In this document: positions 48,701 to 55,834 of the stretch, one piece after another
Position numbering within the stretch: position 1 is the first letter of the stretch
How the letters are laid out: every line of letters begins with the position of its first letter
Assembly: GCA_026988015.1 (NCBI GenBank)
Contig: JALSMA010000024.1
Coordinates: 1-59,308 of the forward strand
Length of the DNA: 59,308 nucleotides
DNA from: Desulfobulbaceae bacterium
GTDB lineage: Bacteria; Desulfobacterota; Desulfobulbia; Desulfobulbales; Desulfocapsaceae
Direction of reading: 5' to 3'
The notes under the pieces: generated by a model
What the model was told of the DNA's origin: nothing
The model's database searches: none
What the model saw: the letters and a program-made list of their open reading frames with translations, nothing else
Program-made: the position numbers and the translations under genes

Positions 48701-50544
48701 CCAACAACAGTTGAACCATCATATGTGGTGTTCATACCGCCATTACTTCCTGCACTCATCAGAATGAAATGTTCGTCGTTAAGAATGGTTCCAGTGGCCA
48801 TATCGGTGGTATTGAACTGACTGACTGGTGCTGTTACGGGAACAACATTTGTAAAACCCACCTGAAAATCTTCGGGTGGCTCAACATCCAGGTCACTATT
48901 TAGAGGAACTGTAAAGGTCTGGGTTTCTCCAACATTTCCAACGAATGTTAATGTCTGAGTACTATTATTATAGTCAATGCCGGCAGCAAGAGGTGCGCCG
49001 CCAACGGCACCCCCATCAACAAAACTGATGTCAACATCGAACCCGCCATCAACGGCATTATCAACAGTGGCCGCAAAAGTCATGGTGCCATCTTCAAGTA
49101 CTGAGACGTCTTCAACAGTCAGAGTTGCCACGTCGTTATCACCAAAAATCACCTGGGCCGTGTCTCCAGGTGCAGCTGCAACTGTAATGCTGCCGTTATT
49201 GGTACCGGTGATATTCAGAGCTACACTCTCGGTTCCTTCAACAATAGCATCATCAATTATTAAAATCGGAATGGTCGCAGTGAGCGTATTGACAGGGACA
49301 GTCACCACACCGGAAAGAGCAGTAAAATCTGCTCCACTTGTGGCTGTACCGGCAACTGTGTAGGAGATATCGGTGTCACTGCTGGAAGGATTTGTCAAGG
49401 TAACGGTAAATTCACCATCAGTAGATGGCTCGGACGGAGCAGCTGTGGCAGTTAAAGAAACCTCACTTGTATCATTATCGGTGATTGTGCCCACTGCAGT
49501 ATCGCTTATATCCATGGTACCAGGAGACACGGCGTTCTGCTGGCTGACAGTGAAGGTTTCACTGGATTCAACTATCGAATCGTCGGTCAGGGGAACGGTG
49601 AAGGTCTGGGTCTCAGCGGCCGTTCCTGCAAAAGTCAAGGTCTGGACTGTGGAAGTATAGTCTGTGCCACCTGTTGCACTTACATCGGCAAAGGCTACGT
49701 CAACTGTAAAGCCACCTGCAACAGCATTGTCCACCTGCGCTGTAAAGGTCATAGTGCCGTTTTCAGCAGCAGTCACGTCTCCCACGGTCACGGTTGCTGT
49801 ATCATTATCGGTGATTGTGCCCACTGCAGTATCGCTTATATCCATGGTACCAGGAGACACGGCGTTCTGCTGGCTGACAGTGAAGGTTTCACTGGATTCA
49901 ACTATCGAATCGTCGGTCAGGGGAACGGTGAAGGTCTGGGTCTCAGCGGCCGTTCCTGCAAAAGTCAAGGTCTGGACTGTGGAAGTATAGTCTGTGCCAC
50001 CTGTTGCACTTACATCGGCAAAGGCTACGTCAACTGTAAAGCCACCTGCAACAGCATTGTCCACCTGCGCTGTAAAGGTTATAGTGCCGTTTTCAGCAGC
50101 AGTCACGTCTCCCACGGTCACGGTTGCTGTATCATTATCGGTGATTGTGCCCACTGCAGTATCTGTAATAACAGTTGTGGCTGCAGGATTAATATTCTGC
50201 ATATTCACAGTAAAAGTCTCACTGTCCTCAACAATCACGTCATTATTCAAAGTAACGGTAAAAGTCTTTGCCTCTCCGGCCGCACCGGAAAAACTTAAAC
50301 TTTGCACACCACTATCATAATCAGTACCACCTCCGGTTGCAGTACCATCGGTGAATGCGACATCAACAGTGAAAGCAGCTGTTGCATCGGCAGAAGTTGC
50401 GGTAAAAGTCATGGTGCCATTTTCTGCTACCGTCACATCACCAATGGTCACAGCTGCCTGAGAAATCATGGCAGTACTGATAATAAATAAGAAACTCAAC
50501 AGCAGCTGAGAAAGGTGACGAAATACTGTCCGTGTGGAGCTCAT
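42709..50544 (-). CDS. pilY1: Very large PilY1-type pilus tip protein
   Basis: About 2611 residues from the Met at 50544 (GGAGG 6 bases upstream; signal peptide MSSTRTVFRHLSQLLLSFLF). Order: five Calx-beta-like repeats (about 30-600, TDYTSTVQTLTFAGTA type); several InlB-like repeats (about 650-1030); and a von Willebrand A region with MIDAS MFVLDDSGSM near residue 1050. A PPC-like domain is inserted at about 1200-1350 (ADDNDMYKIVLTSAGDLTV). The PilY1 beta-propeller is at about 1880-2250 (LYDHKYFVDNTPF, LLVGGLGKGGAGYYCLDIS), followed by many DxDxDG calcium loops (about 2300-2550). Ordinary PilY1 is roughly 1000-1200 residues. It should sit at the pilus tip and mediate adhesion. It follows pilX by about 70 bases. 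Confidence 0.9.
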   Translation of the reverse strand: MSSTRTVFRHLSQLLLSFLFIISTAMISQAAVTIGDVTVAENGTMTFTATSADATAAFTVDVAFTDGTATGGGTDYDSGVQSLSFSGAAGEAKTFTVTLNNDVIVEDSETFTVNMQNINPAATTVITDTAVGTITDNDTATVTVGDVTAAENGTITFTAQVDNAVAGGFTVDVAFADVSATGGTDYTSTVQTLTFAGTAAETQTFTVPLTDDSIVESSETFTVSQQNAVSPGTMDISDTAVGTITDNDTATVTVGDVTAAENGTMTFTAQVDNAVAGGFTVDVAFADVSATGGTDYTSTVQTLTFAGTAAETQTFTVPLTDDSIVESSETFTVSQQNAVSPGTMDISDTAVGTITDNDTSEVSLTATAAPSEPSTDGEFTVTLTNPSSSDTDISYTVAGTATSGADFTALSGVVTVPVNTLTATIPILIIDDAIVEGTESVALNITGTNNGSITVAAAPGDTAQVIFGDNDVATLTVEDVSVLEDGTMTFAATVDNAVDGGFDVDISFVDGGAVGGAPLAAGIDYNNSTQTLTFVGNVGETQTFTVPLNSDLDVEPPEDFQVGFTNVVPVTAPVSQFNTTDMATGTILNDEHFILMSAGSNGGMNTTYDGSTVVGPGSLAVKVDHESTPLFNATPDSCYEVDDMQVNGSSVGAVASYTFPSVITENQTINTDFVMSQYTITATVLGNNGTLTPTQTVNCGSSGYAYTAQADSGYHITWFKVNGVAEAGAVGNTDYTYTFGAAITSDQTIEVAYTQILTIIEESPFGEVVPDGDKDNFYEVDYGSDLVLTVDAYVPCPNGLAHDGNDHHVSDILLDGVSIGGLQGAGLTSYTYTLANITDEHSIEILFTSYVDVTVHPNGQTESPVVTTVASIEVEAKTDHDITAVPITGFHVSDVEVDAASVGTPELYTFGNMTDKDHTYEVWFAIDTFTLEPASRFNTIFNSSAESVVATTRQVDWGTDSSFFVNLNDPDHVVMGILVDNVSYTIPVAGATETYTDFQLINTANDYLEVKFTNVVVSHRLEVLDYDTSPISDFPLDAKLRPKPASLMFVLDDSGSMDWEFIVPGNGLYNGRYYVYNYPAVPEARAYWDNSMETSGLQGQWRSQWSAINKMFYNPDVNFVPWPNFIGTSPSSNLPAASGSVAGQSDGQSHANIYRPRYHPWYSQDCTEALNKVAGATPDNTGVCNNNETFDMDSVFQVVTNTDDHGNTTATATEVSVNDSYVSELEVADDNDMYKIVLTSAGDLTVRTLMTSECTDTMARILDSGGAEYRAVEYADSWTDPYSNGNWYDDDCGGAANCDFSCDNSYDRNPYIQLNAVPAGTYYIDVRGWDSTTGTYTLDIAFSGTSTTFPAPATASPGIINAHYYTWEDVDGDGTISYTDSNNNGQLDIDETVNETIWLVNLTNPIEYYRVLDNSQDVSGTNLQVVAAASVPAEVKTFVPPTDADAWLKERQNWANWFSYYRKRTYAATAAVAQIIDQMSNVEVGFHTINYNNNGWKNGGYGISQSLLPLKVVGVGDEKNRLLELLYGFQIAGYGTPLRRGLESVGEYYDDTDGTDNGGIANNSGSPFGTPIESPFHAQEDGDACKQAFTIAMTDGYWNGWDPAVGNADGDNGAPYADEYSNTLADVAMDFFERDLSTMENLVPDGVNTHQHMVTYTVAFGVKGTLDPDDYDLNNSVYPTWPSPWASSEARVDDLWHAAVNGHGSYMNASRPDELVASLLAIMNDIGSRIGSGASVSVNGDEMYEAINGQIRMFQTTYNSGDWHGDLQSYKVDATTGEVLTNSPVWSAEEKMATQLNTTGADGRIIATYNNSKGVPFRWNNGGSTDDLSTLQKKQLLPYFADTLTGENVVDYLRGDKANEGSFRGRDGAHPLGDFIHSLARYDDGILYVGSNDGMLHAFYADDAKGGEELFAYVPSFVYSNLRELANPLYDHKYFVDNTPFTKKFDTTTLLVGGLGKGGAGYYCLDISNAATSITDEATLASRVKWEYPAAPATLLTGTTFSFESGTGSGGNDRILDSANQFTETNGFDEDNWIAIVGANHNGYTNDGVYQIQEVASDGSYIELMPGSLIDTYGDGDDVSITRVVGDSGLGYSFSRPVIVKTYDLSINAGTEFEGYVVIFGNGYGSEDGTASLYILNPVTGSLLKKIETDVGPFNGMSTPKAIDDNNDLKVDYVYAGDLLGNMWKFDLTSSQRADWQVAYCDNGDSAVGGSHCKDTVSGMKPQPLFAGLSDQAITGSPDIMFHKSGYGFMVIFGTGKYLGEPDLSSLDVQSLYGIWDWAPDHLDEGYHGARVDNSSVATLSNWPETNIDGEATHTLLEQVSWVEGQLTEDTDGDGKLDVDEDLNNNGVLDTGEDIDGDGHLDYDEDTNNNGTIDLYNYYRITSNFQGDFSLETSDDLSATHHLYNKDINGDGDVDTFDKVPAANVGWFYDLPGMIDFPGDGLDNDGDTLVDEDDNSDGIIDERKIGERVVNDTIIRDGKAIMLSFGITSTGCSSGAYSLVNERNPHTGGMLLQPAFDIDGDGEVNMEDLVYTEVPYDIDGDGDIDKDDVVAGVPTDRAYEGRLFNPAILREDEAVDDDGEELKYFSTSQGSIQTMTEAAERRGIYFWQQVE
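49468..50163 (-). repeat. 330-bp direct tandem repeat inside pilY1
   Basis: Bases 49468-49797 and 49798-50127 are the same 330 bp (110 codons, one Calx-beta unit). I found a single difference (C/T near 49747 and 50077, changing Met to Ile). The first 36 bases of a third copy follow at 50128-50163. The near identity points to a recent duplication or to gene conversion. Confidence 0.9.
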
Positions 50545-50615
50545 AATAGTCCTCCAGGAAAAAAATCCTGACCGATTTGTGACAGTTGATTTATTATTGT
50601 GGGAATTAATTATCA

Positions 50616-51179
50616 TTAGAATCTCCGCTTGTAGCCAATCTTGATCAACGACCTGCCGCCCTTGGCCTCCGTGTAACCATAGGCCGAATAACTGTAAAGA
50701 CGACTAGCCCCAAGACTAAGGGAACTACCACTTGAAATAGGCAGCTGCACAACAACTCGATAGGTATCATTATCAGGATCAATCTCTGAAATCTCAAAGG
50801 TATCGCCACTGTCAATAACACCATCACCTCCTGTGTCCAAGTTGGCAACATCACTGGTTGGTTCGATCGGATCTGCGGAGTAAAGAAGACCAAAGTTCGT
50901 GGATGCCACTGTAACCAGAGGGGCCAGAAGTTCATCAGGATCTGACTCATTGACAAGACGCTGCACGCCTTCCAAAGCAGCAGACTCTGCAAGATAAAAG
51001 CCCTGCTCAAAAACGGAATCACTGCGAACGACAGACTTCTCAACGATTGTTGTATTGGTCGCAGTTATTCCGATAAAGGTCAACAGCAGGAGAATGAGCA
51101 GCACGGTAATGATGGCAACCCCACGCTCATTATCGGGTAGCAGCAGGTTTGATGTATTTTTATTGCTGTTGATCGACAT
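50616..51179 (-). CDS. pilX: Type IV pilus minor component PilX
   Basis: 187 residues. The N-terminal polar stretch ends in ERGVAIITVLLILLLLTFIG, the PilX pattern (E-R-G then a long hydrophobic helix), followed by YLAESAALEGVQRLV. There is no canonical GFTLIE prepilin site, as is normal for PilX. It primes pilus assembly together with PilV, PilW, FimT and PilY1. It lies between pilV (10 bases) and pilY1. Confidence 0.88.
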   Translation of the reverse strand: MSINSNKNTSNLLLPDNERGVAIITVLLILLLLTFIGITATNTTIVEKSVVRSDSVFEQGFYLAESAALEGVQRLVNESDPDELLAPLVTVASTNFGLLYSADPIEPTSDVANLDTGGDGVIDSGDTFEISEIDPDNDTYRVVVQLPISSGSSLSLGASRLYSYSAYGYTEAKGGRSLIKIGYKRRF

Positions 51180-51189
51180 AGATCGTTCC

Positions 51190-51609
51190 TCAAAATGAAT
51201 TTAAAATTCGAGTGTAATCCACCTGGGCAACTTCTTTGTTATTCCAGCGAACACGCACATTTATTATACGAGAATTAGGTATTGCGGCATTATTATTCAC
51301 GTCCCACTCAACGGTATAGGGCCCCTGAACTACGGTATAACCGTCATTATCCACGGTGGCACTCCCGCCATTTGGCTGGAGATTACCGTCGGTATAAGGA
51401 AGGGCCAATAAGGTTTCCACCTGATCCATGGCCCAGGTATAGCCTTCGGTCTGTTTTTTTGAACCGGTATTGTAACTCATATTCCTGGTCTGAAGACCAA
51501 CTATTGCAAAAACACCAACACCCAGGATAACCAGAGCCATCATCACTTCGATAAGAGTAAAACCCTGTTCTTCTGTTTTATTTCTACTTATCAACATATT
51601 TTCCACCAT
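51190..51609 (-). CDS. pilV: Type IV pilus minor pilin PilV
   Basis: 139 residues (Met5 is an alternative start). Prepilin peptidase site [19 protein letters not shown] with Glu at +5, then VGLQTRNMSYN and TWAMDQVETLLALPY, features of PilV. It is expected in the inner-membrane or tip priming complex. It lies 15 bases after pilW. Confidence 0.9.
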   Translation of the reverse strand: MVENMLISRNKTEEQGFTLIEVMMALVILGVGVFAIVGLQTRNMSYNTGSKKQTEGYTWAMDQVETLLALPYTDGNLQPNGGSATVDNDGYTVVQGPYTVEWDVNNNAAIPNSRIINVRVRWNNKEVAQVDYTRILNSF

Positions 51610-51624
51610 AAACCTGTCTCTGGA

Positions 51625-52305
51625 CTAGAGGTTCCGAACCCGTACCCGAAACTGCTGGATCCATGTGTCAGCTCCTGCACTGACACGATTCACATCCTGC
51701 ACCTGACCTGTCACCAGAACCTCAACTGTACGGATAGTATCAAGTACAGTGTCAGTATTCATGGTTGCAGGGGCAATGAGATTGTTTCCCGAATCGTAAT
51801 ATTGGAATTGCAGGTCAACCACGTTATCCACAACAGGTTGTCCACCACCACCGGAATTTCTCACAAGTGTCCCGATTGTATTATCCCCAGGATTAAGGAT
51901 ATTCCCACCAGCATCAACCCGGTAATAGGAAATATCTTCATTGGCATCATCAGCATCACCGTCCGGTTCGTATAAGCCGTCACCATCACCGTTATCAATA
52001 TCTCTGGTAAAGTGAAGAGAGTTGGCATCGGTATCAAAACGGTCATCACCATCCCTCTGAAAACCCATTCGTGCCATTCCATCAGGGTTGCATCCTGCAG
52101 AGCGTATCTCATCAACCATCAGGTTTTTTGCAGCCCTGATATCCTGGGTCATCTCAATAGTCATTTCCTGGCCAGTATGATAGCGACCTGTCTGGATAAA
52201 CATGGCCACTACCCCGGTTAACACAAAACCGAGAATAACCAGTGCGATCATAACCTCGATCAAACTAAATCCTGCGTCCTGATTGATTTTGATTTTCAAA
52301 GCCAT
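51625..52305 (-). CDS. pilW: Type IV pilus minor pilin PilW
   Basis: 226 residues. Prepilin site DAG-FSLIEVMIALVILGFV. Family features are DIRAAKNLMVDEIRSAGCNPDG (the SAGY/SAGC-type motif of PilW). An Asp/Gly-rich loop (FTRDIDNGDGDGLYEPDGDADD) may bind calcium, as in pilY1. The start overlaps the end of fimT by 10 bases, so the two are translationally coupled. Confidence 0.88.
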   Translation of the reverse strand: MALKIKINQDAGFSLIEVMIALVILGFVLTGVVAMFIQTGRYHTGQEMTIEMTQDIRAAKNLMVDEIRSAGCNPDGMARMGFQRDGDDRFDTDANSLHFTRDIDNGDGDGLYEPDGDADDANEDISYYRVDAGGNILNPGDNTIGTLVRNSGGGGQPVVDNVVDLQFQYYDSGNNLIAPATMNTDTVLDTIRTVEVLVTGQVQDVNRVSAGADTWIQQFRVRVRNL

Positions 52306-52787
52306 GTGATATTGACCCTTCCAGTAATATTAACCGCAATATCCGCACCACCAGCGCTGGGATGTTCAACACGAAATGAACCCAACGTTGCAGTACCACG
52401 CGGAGAAAAAGTAATGGTTGGCTCTGAACCAGCGACAATCGCTGCGCCACTGTCGGTTATGGTCACTTGCGGAAAATCACTGAAATCTCGAACCATGTTG
52501 ACGGTATAGTTTGTGGAATTCATTACCCGATTTCCGTCTTCGATCTGATAACCATCGGTACTGAAAACGATCCGACACTGTCTTCTGGTTTCAACAGCTC
52601 TCATTTTAGCCCGATTCAAATCGCCACGAACCTGAGAAACTGCACCACGAAAGACATAACCAGGTTTCCAACCGAGATATCCTGCGACCGCGATACTAGA
52701 GACAATACCGACAATCGCCACAGTTACCATCATTTCCACCAGGGTAAAACCACCCTGATTTGATATTTTTCTTTTTTGTTTAAACAT
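52296..52787 (-). CDS. fimT: Type IV minor pilin FimT/GspH-like
   Basis: 163 residues from the Met at 52787 (AGGAGG about 11 bases upstream); the frame is open 15 codons further, but without a site. Prepilin site QGG-FTLVEMMVTVAIVGIVS with Glu at +5, then the GspH/FimT region with NRAKMRAVETRRQCRIVFS. It is the first gene of the minor pilin and tip operon and has a sigma-54-like promoter just upstream. Confidence 0.88.
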   Translation of the reverse strand: MFKQKRKISNQGGFTLVEMMVTVAIVGIVSSIAVAGYLGWKPGYVFRGAVSQVRGDLNRAKMRAVETRRQCRIVFSTDGYQIEDGNRVMNSTNYTVNMVRDFSDFPQVTITDSGAAIVAGSEPTITFSPRGTATLGSFRVEHPSAGGADIAVNITGRVNITWL

Positions 52788-52814
52788 TACATACAATCCT
52801 CCTGACAAATCCCC

Positions 52815-52832
52815 ATGCAACAAAAAAGCCAA
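52815..52832 (-). promoter_or_regulatory. Possible sigma-54 promoter of the fimT-pilY1 operon
   Basis: On the minus strand TTGGCTTTTTTGTTGCAT has the -24 TGGC and the -12 TTGCA at the correct sigma-54 spacing, but lacks the ACG after TGGC. The predicted start near 52805 leaves only about 18 bases before the fimT ATG. Confidence 0.4.
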
Positions 52833-53223
52833 CAGAAAAACATTTTTGTTTTATATTTATTTCCAGCCTATTAGAAATAGAATACAAAACGCAACATTCA
52901 ACAGCCAACAAACATTTTATAAAGTTTTTTTACAGTTACTGCTGTGTTGAAAAAAAACAAGCAGTCACTGGACAAAAAGGGTAAGAGTAAAATGAATCCA
53001 TGCTCCTCATGCCTTCATTTCACTCTTACCCCTTTTATCTTTGGAAACGATCACCGAAACGCGGCCCATGGTGACATTTTTTGTCACAAAATACTTAAAA
53101 ATGTCAATCCGAAGGAATTTCGTCAATTAAAAATCTCCTTCCTCTTGGGAAAAAATTGACCTATAATAAAAAATGTCTTGAAAAAGAAACAAGATAACAA
53201 AGCAACCGGCCATTCACTGCTAA
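52833..53223. other. Divergent region between the tip operon and pilA, with a long hairpin
   Basis: No gene is seen. Arms at about 52974-52996 and 53013-53035 (AAAAGGGTAAGAGTAAAATGAA against TTCATTT-CACTCTTACCCCTTTT) form a stem of about 22 bp with a 17-base loop, ending in CCCCTTTT. On either strand it looks like a terminator, although it lies between divergent genes. A small RNA that ends here is one explanation. Any PilR-type enhancer sites should also lie here, but I cannot pin them down. Confidence 0.4.
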
Positions 53224-53240
53224 CTGGCACGGTTACTGCT
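53224..53240 (+). promoter_or_regulatory. Sigma-54 promoter of pilA
   Basis: CTGGCACGGTTACTGCT matches the sigma-54 consensus YTGGCACGnnnnTTGCW with a perfect -24 half and one mismatch in the -12 half, at exact spacing. A start near 53252 gives a leader of about 62 bases. Control of pilA by sigma-54 and a PilR-type activator is known in many bacteria. Confidence 0.7.
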
Positions 53241-53313
53241 ACAACCCAAGCAACAGCAAATTTGAAGCCATAAAGGCAACAAACACCAACATCCATTCCA
53301 TAAGGAGGGAAAC

Positions 53314-53718
53314 ATGACACTGAAAAAACTTAGAATTAACACAAACGAGCAAGGCTTTACCCTGATCGAGCTTATGATTGTTATCGCAATTATCGGTATT
53401 TTGGCAGCTATCGCCATTCCGAACTTTATTGCATATCGTGACAAAGCTTTCTGCTCAGCTGCTGAGTCTGATGCCAATAACCTTGCAGCCGCAATAGCTG
53501 ACTATTATGCCGACCCATCGCATGTAAACATGGTTACCACTGGTGATGTATCCTTTACCCCCACAGGGACCAACACAGCGACACTAACTGGTACAGTGAA
53601 CAGCATTGTAATTGAAATAACAGATGTCAGTGGTCGTTGCCCAGCTGAATATATGAGCAACAATACTCTCAATGGTGGGAGCGGTTGGAACAGTGGCGTA
53701 TTTACTAAAACAATGTAG
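53314..53718 (+). CDS. pilA: Major type IV pilin PilA
   Basis: 134-residue prepilin with AAGGAGGG 7 bases before the ATG. The cleavage site is [19 protein letters not shown] after Gly14, with Glu at mature +5. The first 53 mature residues resemble Geobacter PilA, including aromatics at mature positions 1, 24, 27, 32 and 51 and the [13 protein letters not shown] segment. A C-terminal part of about 65 residues makes it much longer than the Geobacter short pilin. There are exactly two cysteines (Cys47 and Cys109 of the precursor), which could form a disulfide loop. Genes for a GT-C/TPR protein and a VKOR-DsbA fusion follow. A hairpin lies right after the stop. Confidence 0.95.
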   Translation: MTLKKLRINTNEQGFTLIELMIVIAIIGILAAIAIPNFIAYRDKAFCSAAESDANNLAAAIADYYADPSHVNMVTTGDVSFTPTGTNTATLTGTVNSIVIEITDVSGRCPAEYMSNNTLNGGSGWNSGVFTKTM

Positions 53719-53738
53719 CAGTTGACATAACAGCCAAA

Positions 53739-53778
53739 AACACAGAGAGTGAAGTGTAATAACTTCACTCTCTGTGTT
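53739..53778 (+). terminator. Hairpin after pilA
   Basis: Arms 53739-53755 and 53762-53778 (AACACAGAGAGTGAAGT and its complement) form a perfect 17-bp stem with a 6-base loop. The U-tract is short (three), so it may limit rather than stop transcription into the following gene, which starts 7 bases later. Confidence 0.6.
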
Positions 53779-53784
53779 TACCTG

Positions 53785-55821
53785 ATGAACCCTCCTCCTA
53801 AAAAAAGTCACCTAATAAGTTTCTTCGTTTTCTTTGTTCTCAGTTTTATAGCCTACTCCAATACATTTCATGCATCATGGCATCTGGATGATATTCCCAA
53901 TATTGTCAACAACGATAAGCTGCACGTAGTTGAGCTGACACCGCATACCCTTGCAGCAACATTTAAAGCCCATCCTGTTCTCGAGAGGAAAGATTCATTT
54001 TATCGTCCTCTTTCCATGTTGTCTTTTGGTCTGAACTGGTATCTTGGCCGAGATAACGTTTTTGGATATCACCTATTTAATATTCTGTTACATATTTTAA
54101 CGGGGTGTTTATTGTATGTAACAATTTTGACCCTGTTTAAAACAGAACAACTCAAAAAACAAAACAATCCAAACGTCCATTTTGTTGCCTTTTTGGCAAC
54201 TCTCTTGTGGCTGATCAGTCCGATCCAAACCCAGGCAGTTACATATATTGTCCAGCGAATGGCATTACTGGGTACTTTTTTCTACCTATTGTCTTTATAC
54301 CTATTCCTTAAAACACGGCTTGAATCAAGTAAGCTGCGTAAAACATTTTACATTGTGGGGTGTTTTCTCGCATTTTTTGCCGCTTTAGCCTCAAAAGAAA
54401 ACACCATCACGTTACCTATCGCCTGCTTGCTTATTGAAATTATATTTTTTCAAAAACTAACAAAACCTGTCTCAAAAAAATCAATATTTCTTGCAGTTAC
54501 TCTGGTCAGTATAATTGTCGTTGAATGTGTTTATCTATATTTCAAGATACAAGACTTACCACTTTTCAAACTTTATGATCATCGTTCTTTTTCGCTTATG
54601 GAACGGCTTGTAAGTGAACACCGCATTATTATTCTTTATTTAACACAAATATTCCTCCCATCTCCCCAACGACTTTCCCTGATACATGATTTTTCTGTTT
54701 CGACCTCCCTCTTGCACCCGTGGACAACCTTACCTTCTGTAATCCTAGTCTACCTATTAATAATTACGGGCTTTCTTTGTATTCCGAGAAGACCAATCAT
54801 TGCTTTTTCCATTTTATTTTTTTTCCTGGCGCACACCGTCGAATCAACATTTCTACCTCTTGAACTAATCTTTGAACATAGAAACTACCTCCCAACACTT
54901 TTTATTTTTCTCCCGTTTGCTATTGCCCTACAACAACTTCTGATAAAATTTCACAACAAGCGCTGGATGCATCAGACGATCATTGTATCCATTTGTCTAC
55001 TTATTATAATTTTCACTTTTACAACTTACATAAAAAACGCAACATGGAAAAATGAAGAAACACTATGGCTAACTATTTTAAAAAAAGCACCAAATAGTGC
55101 GAGGCCATATCAAAATCTTGGCAAATTAATGATACACAGTGGGCACTATGATAAAGCCCTTGAATTGTATAAAATATCATTAACTAAACAGGACCCTTCA
55201 CCCAAACGATCGGCAAGTGTCAGCCTAAACAACATGGGCAACATTTATCTATCAATGAAGCAATATGATTCTGCTCTCAAGCATTACAATAATGCTCTCG
55301 TTGCTAATCCCGACAGTATAGAGATTCTTTACAATGCAACTGGGGTGTTACTCACTTTAGGAAAATGGTCAGAAGCCTCACGAAATGCCGACAAACTTCT
55401 TTACATAATACCATATGAACAAAATGCCCTTATTATTAAGGGTTTTATTCTGCTGAAACAGGGGGAACTTGCTAATGCCTTAAATTACTTTCAAGATGCA
55501 TATACAATCAATCCCCATAATGTTCGTACGACGATCCATTTCGCTACTGCAAAAAGCTTACTTGGTCAGCATAAAGAAGCAGAAACCCTTCTACTTTCCG
55601 CCTTAGAAGAGTCACCTGCTCGTGCATCAATTTTGTTCAGTCTATTGGAAAATAGTAACCGAGCAGGAGATACCCGGCAGGTACAACATTTCACTAAAAA
55701 GATATTGAATACATTTTCTTTTGAACAAATAGACAAATTTTTACCGTCAACTCAAGAAGAAATGAACAGTTCCATACTAGATGGCCCCACGTTGCATAAT
55801 CTTTTAATCCCAGCAGAATAA
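53785..55821 (+). CDS. GT-C-type membrane protein with C-terminal TPR repeats (TMTC-like)
   Basis: 678 residues from ATG 53785; an upstream GTG at 53749 lies in the pilA hairpin. The N-terminal 400 residues have about ten membrane segments. The first outside loop carries the acidic pair HLDDIPNIVNN, followed by FYRPLSMLSFGLNWYLG and FNILLHILTG, the pattern of bacterial TMTC/PMT-like GT-C glycosyltransferases. The last 260 residues hold about five TPR units (NSARPYQNLGKLMIHSGHYDKALELY and following). Such proteins often sit beside pilA in Desulfobacterota. A role in transferring sugar to the pilin is inferred from position and fold. The ribosome binding site is poor. Confidence 0.78.
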   Translation: MNPPPKKSHLISFFVFFVLSFIAYSNTFHASWHLDDIPNIVNNDKLHVVELTPHTLAATFKAHPVLERKDSFYRPLSMLSFGLNWYLGRDNVFGYHLFNILLHILTGCLLYVTILTLFKTEQLKKQNNPNVHFVAFLATLLWLISPIQTQAVTYIVQRMALLGTFFYLLSLYLFLKTRLESSKLRKTFYIVGCFLAFFAALASKENTITLPIACLLIEIIFFQKLTKPVSKKSIFLAVTLVSIIVVECVYLYFKIQDLPLFKLYDHRSFSLMERLVSEHRIIILYLTQIFLPSPQRLSLIHDFSVSTSLLHPWTTLPSVILVYLLIITGFLCIPRRPIIAFSILFFFLAHTVESTFLPLELIFEHRNYLPTLFIFLPFAIALQQLLIKFHNKRWMHQTIIVSICLLIIIFTFTTYIKNATWKNEETLWLTILKKAPNSARPYQNLGKLMIHSGHYDKALELYKISLTKQDPSPKRSASVSLNNMGNIYLSMKQYDSALKHYNNALVANPDSIEILYNATGVLLTLGKWSEASRNADKLLYIIPYEQNALIIKGFILLKQGELANALNYFQDAYTINPHNVRTTIHFATAKSLLGQHKEAETLLLSALEESPARASILFSLLENSNRAGDTRQVQHFTKKILNTFSFEQIDKFLPSTQEEMNSSILDGPTLHNLLIPAE

Positions 55822-55834
55822 TTATTCTACCCTA

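Noticed and set aside
48977-50490. Chain of plus-strand open frames of 62-128 codons opposite pilY1
   Set aside because: They are antisense shadows of the repetitive Calx-beta coding sequence; the similarity between them reflects the 330-bp repeat, and none has a ribosome binding site.
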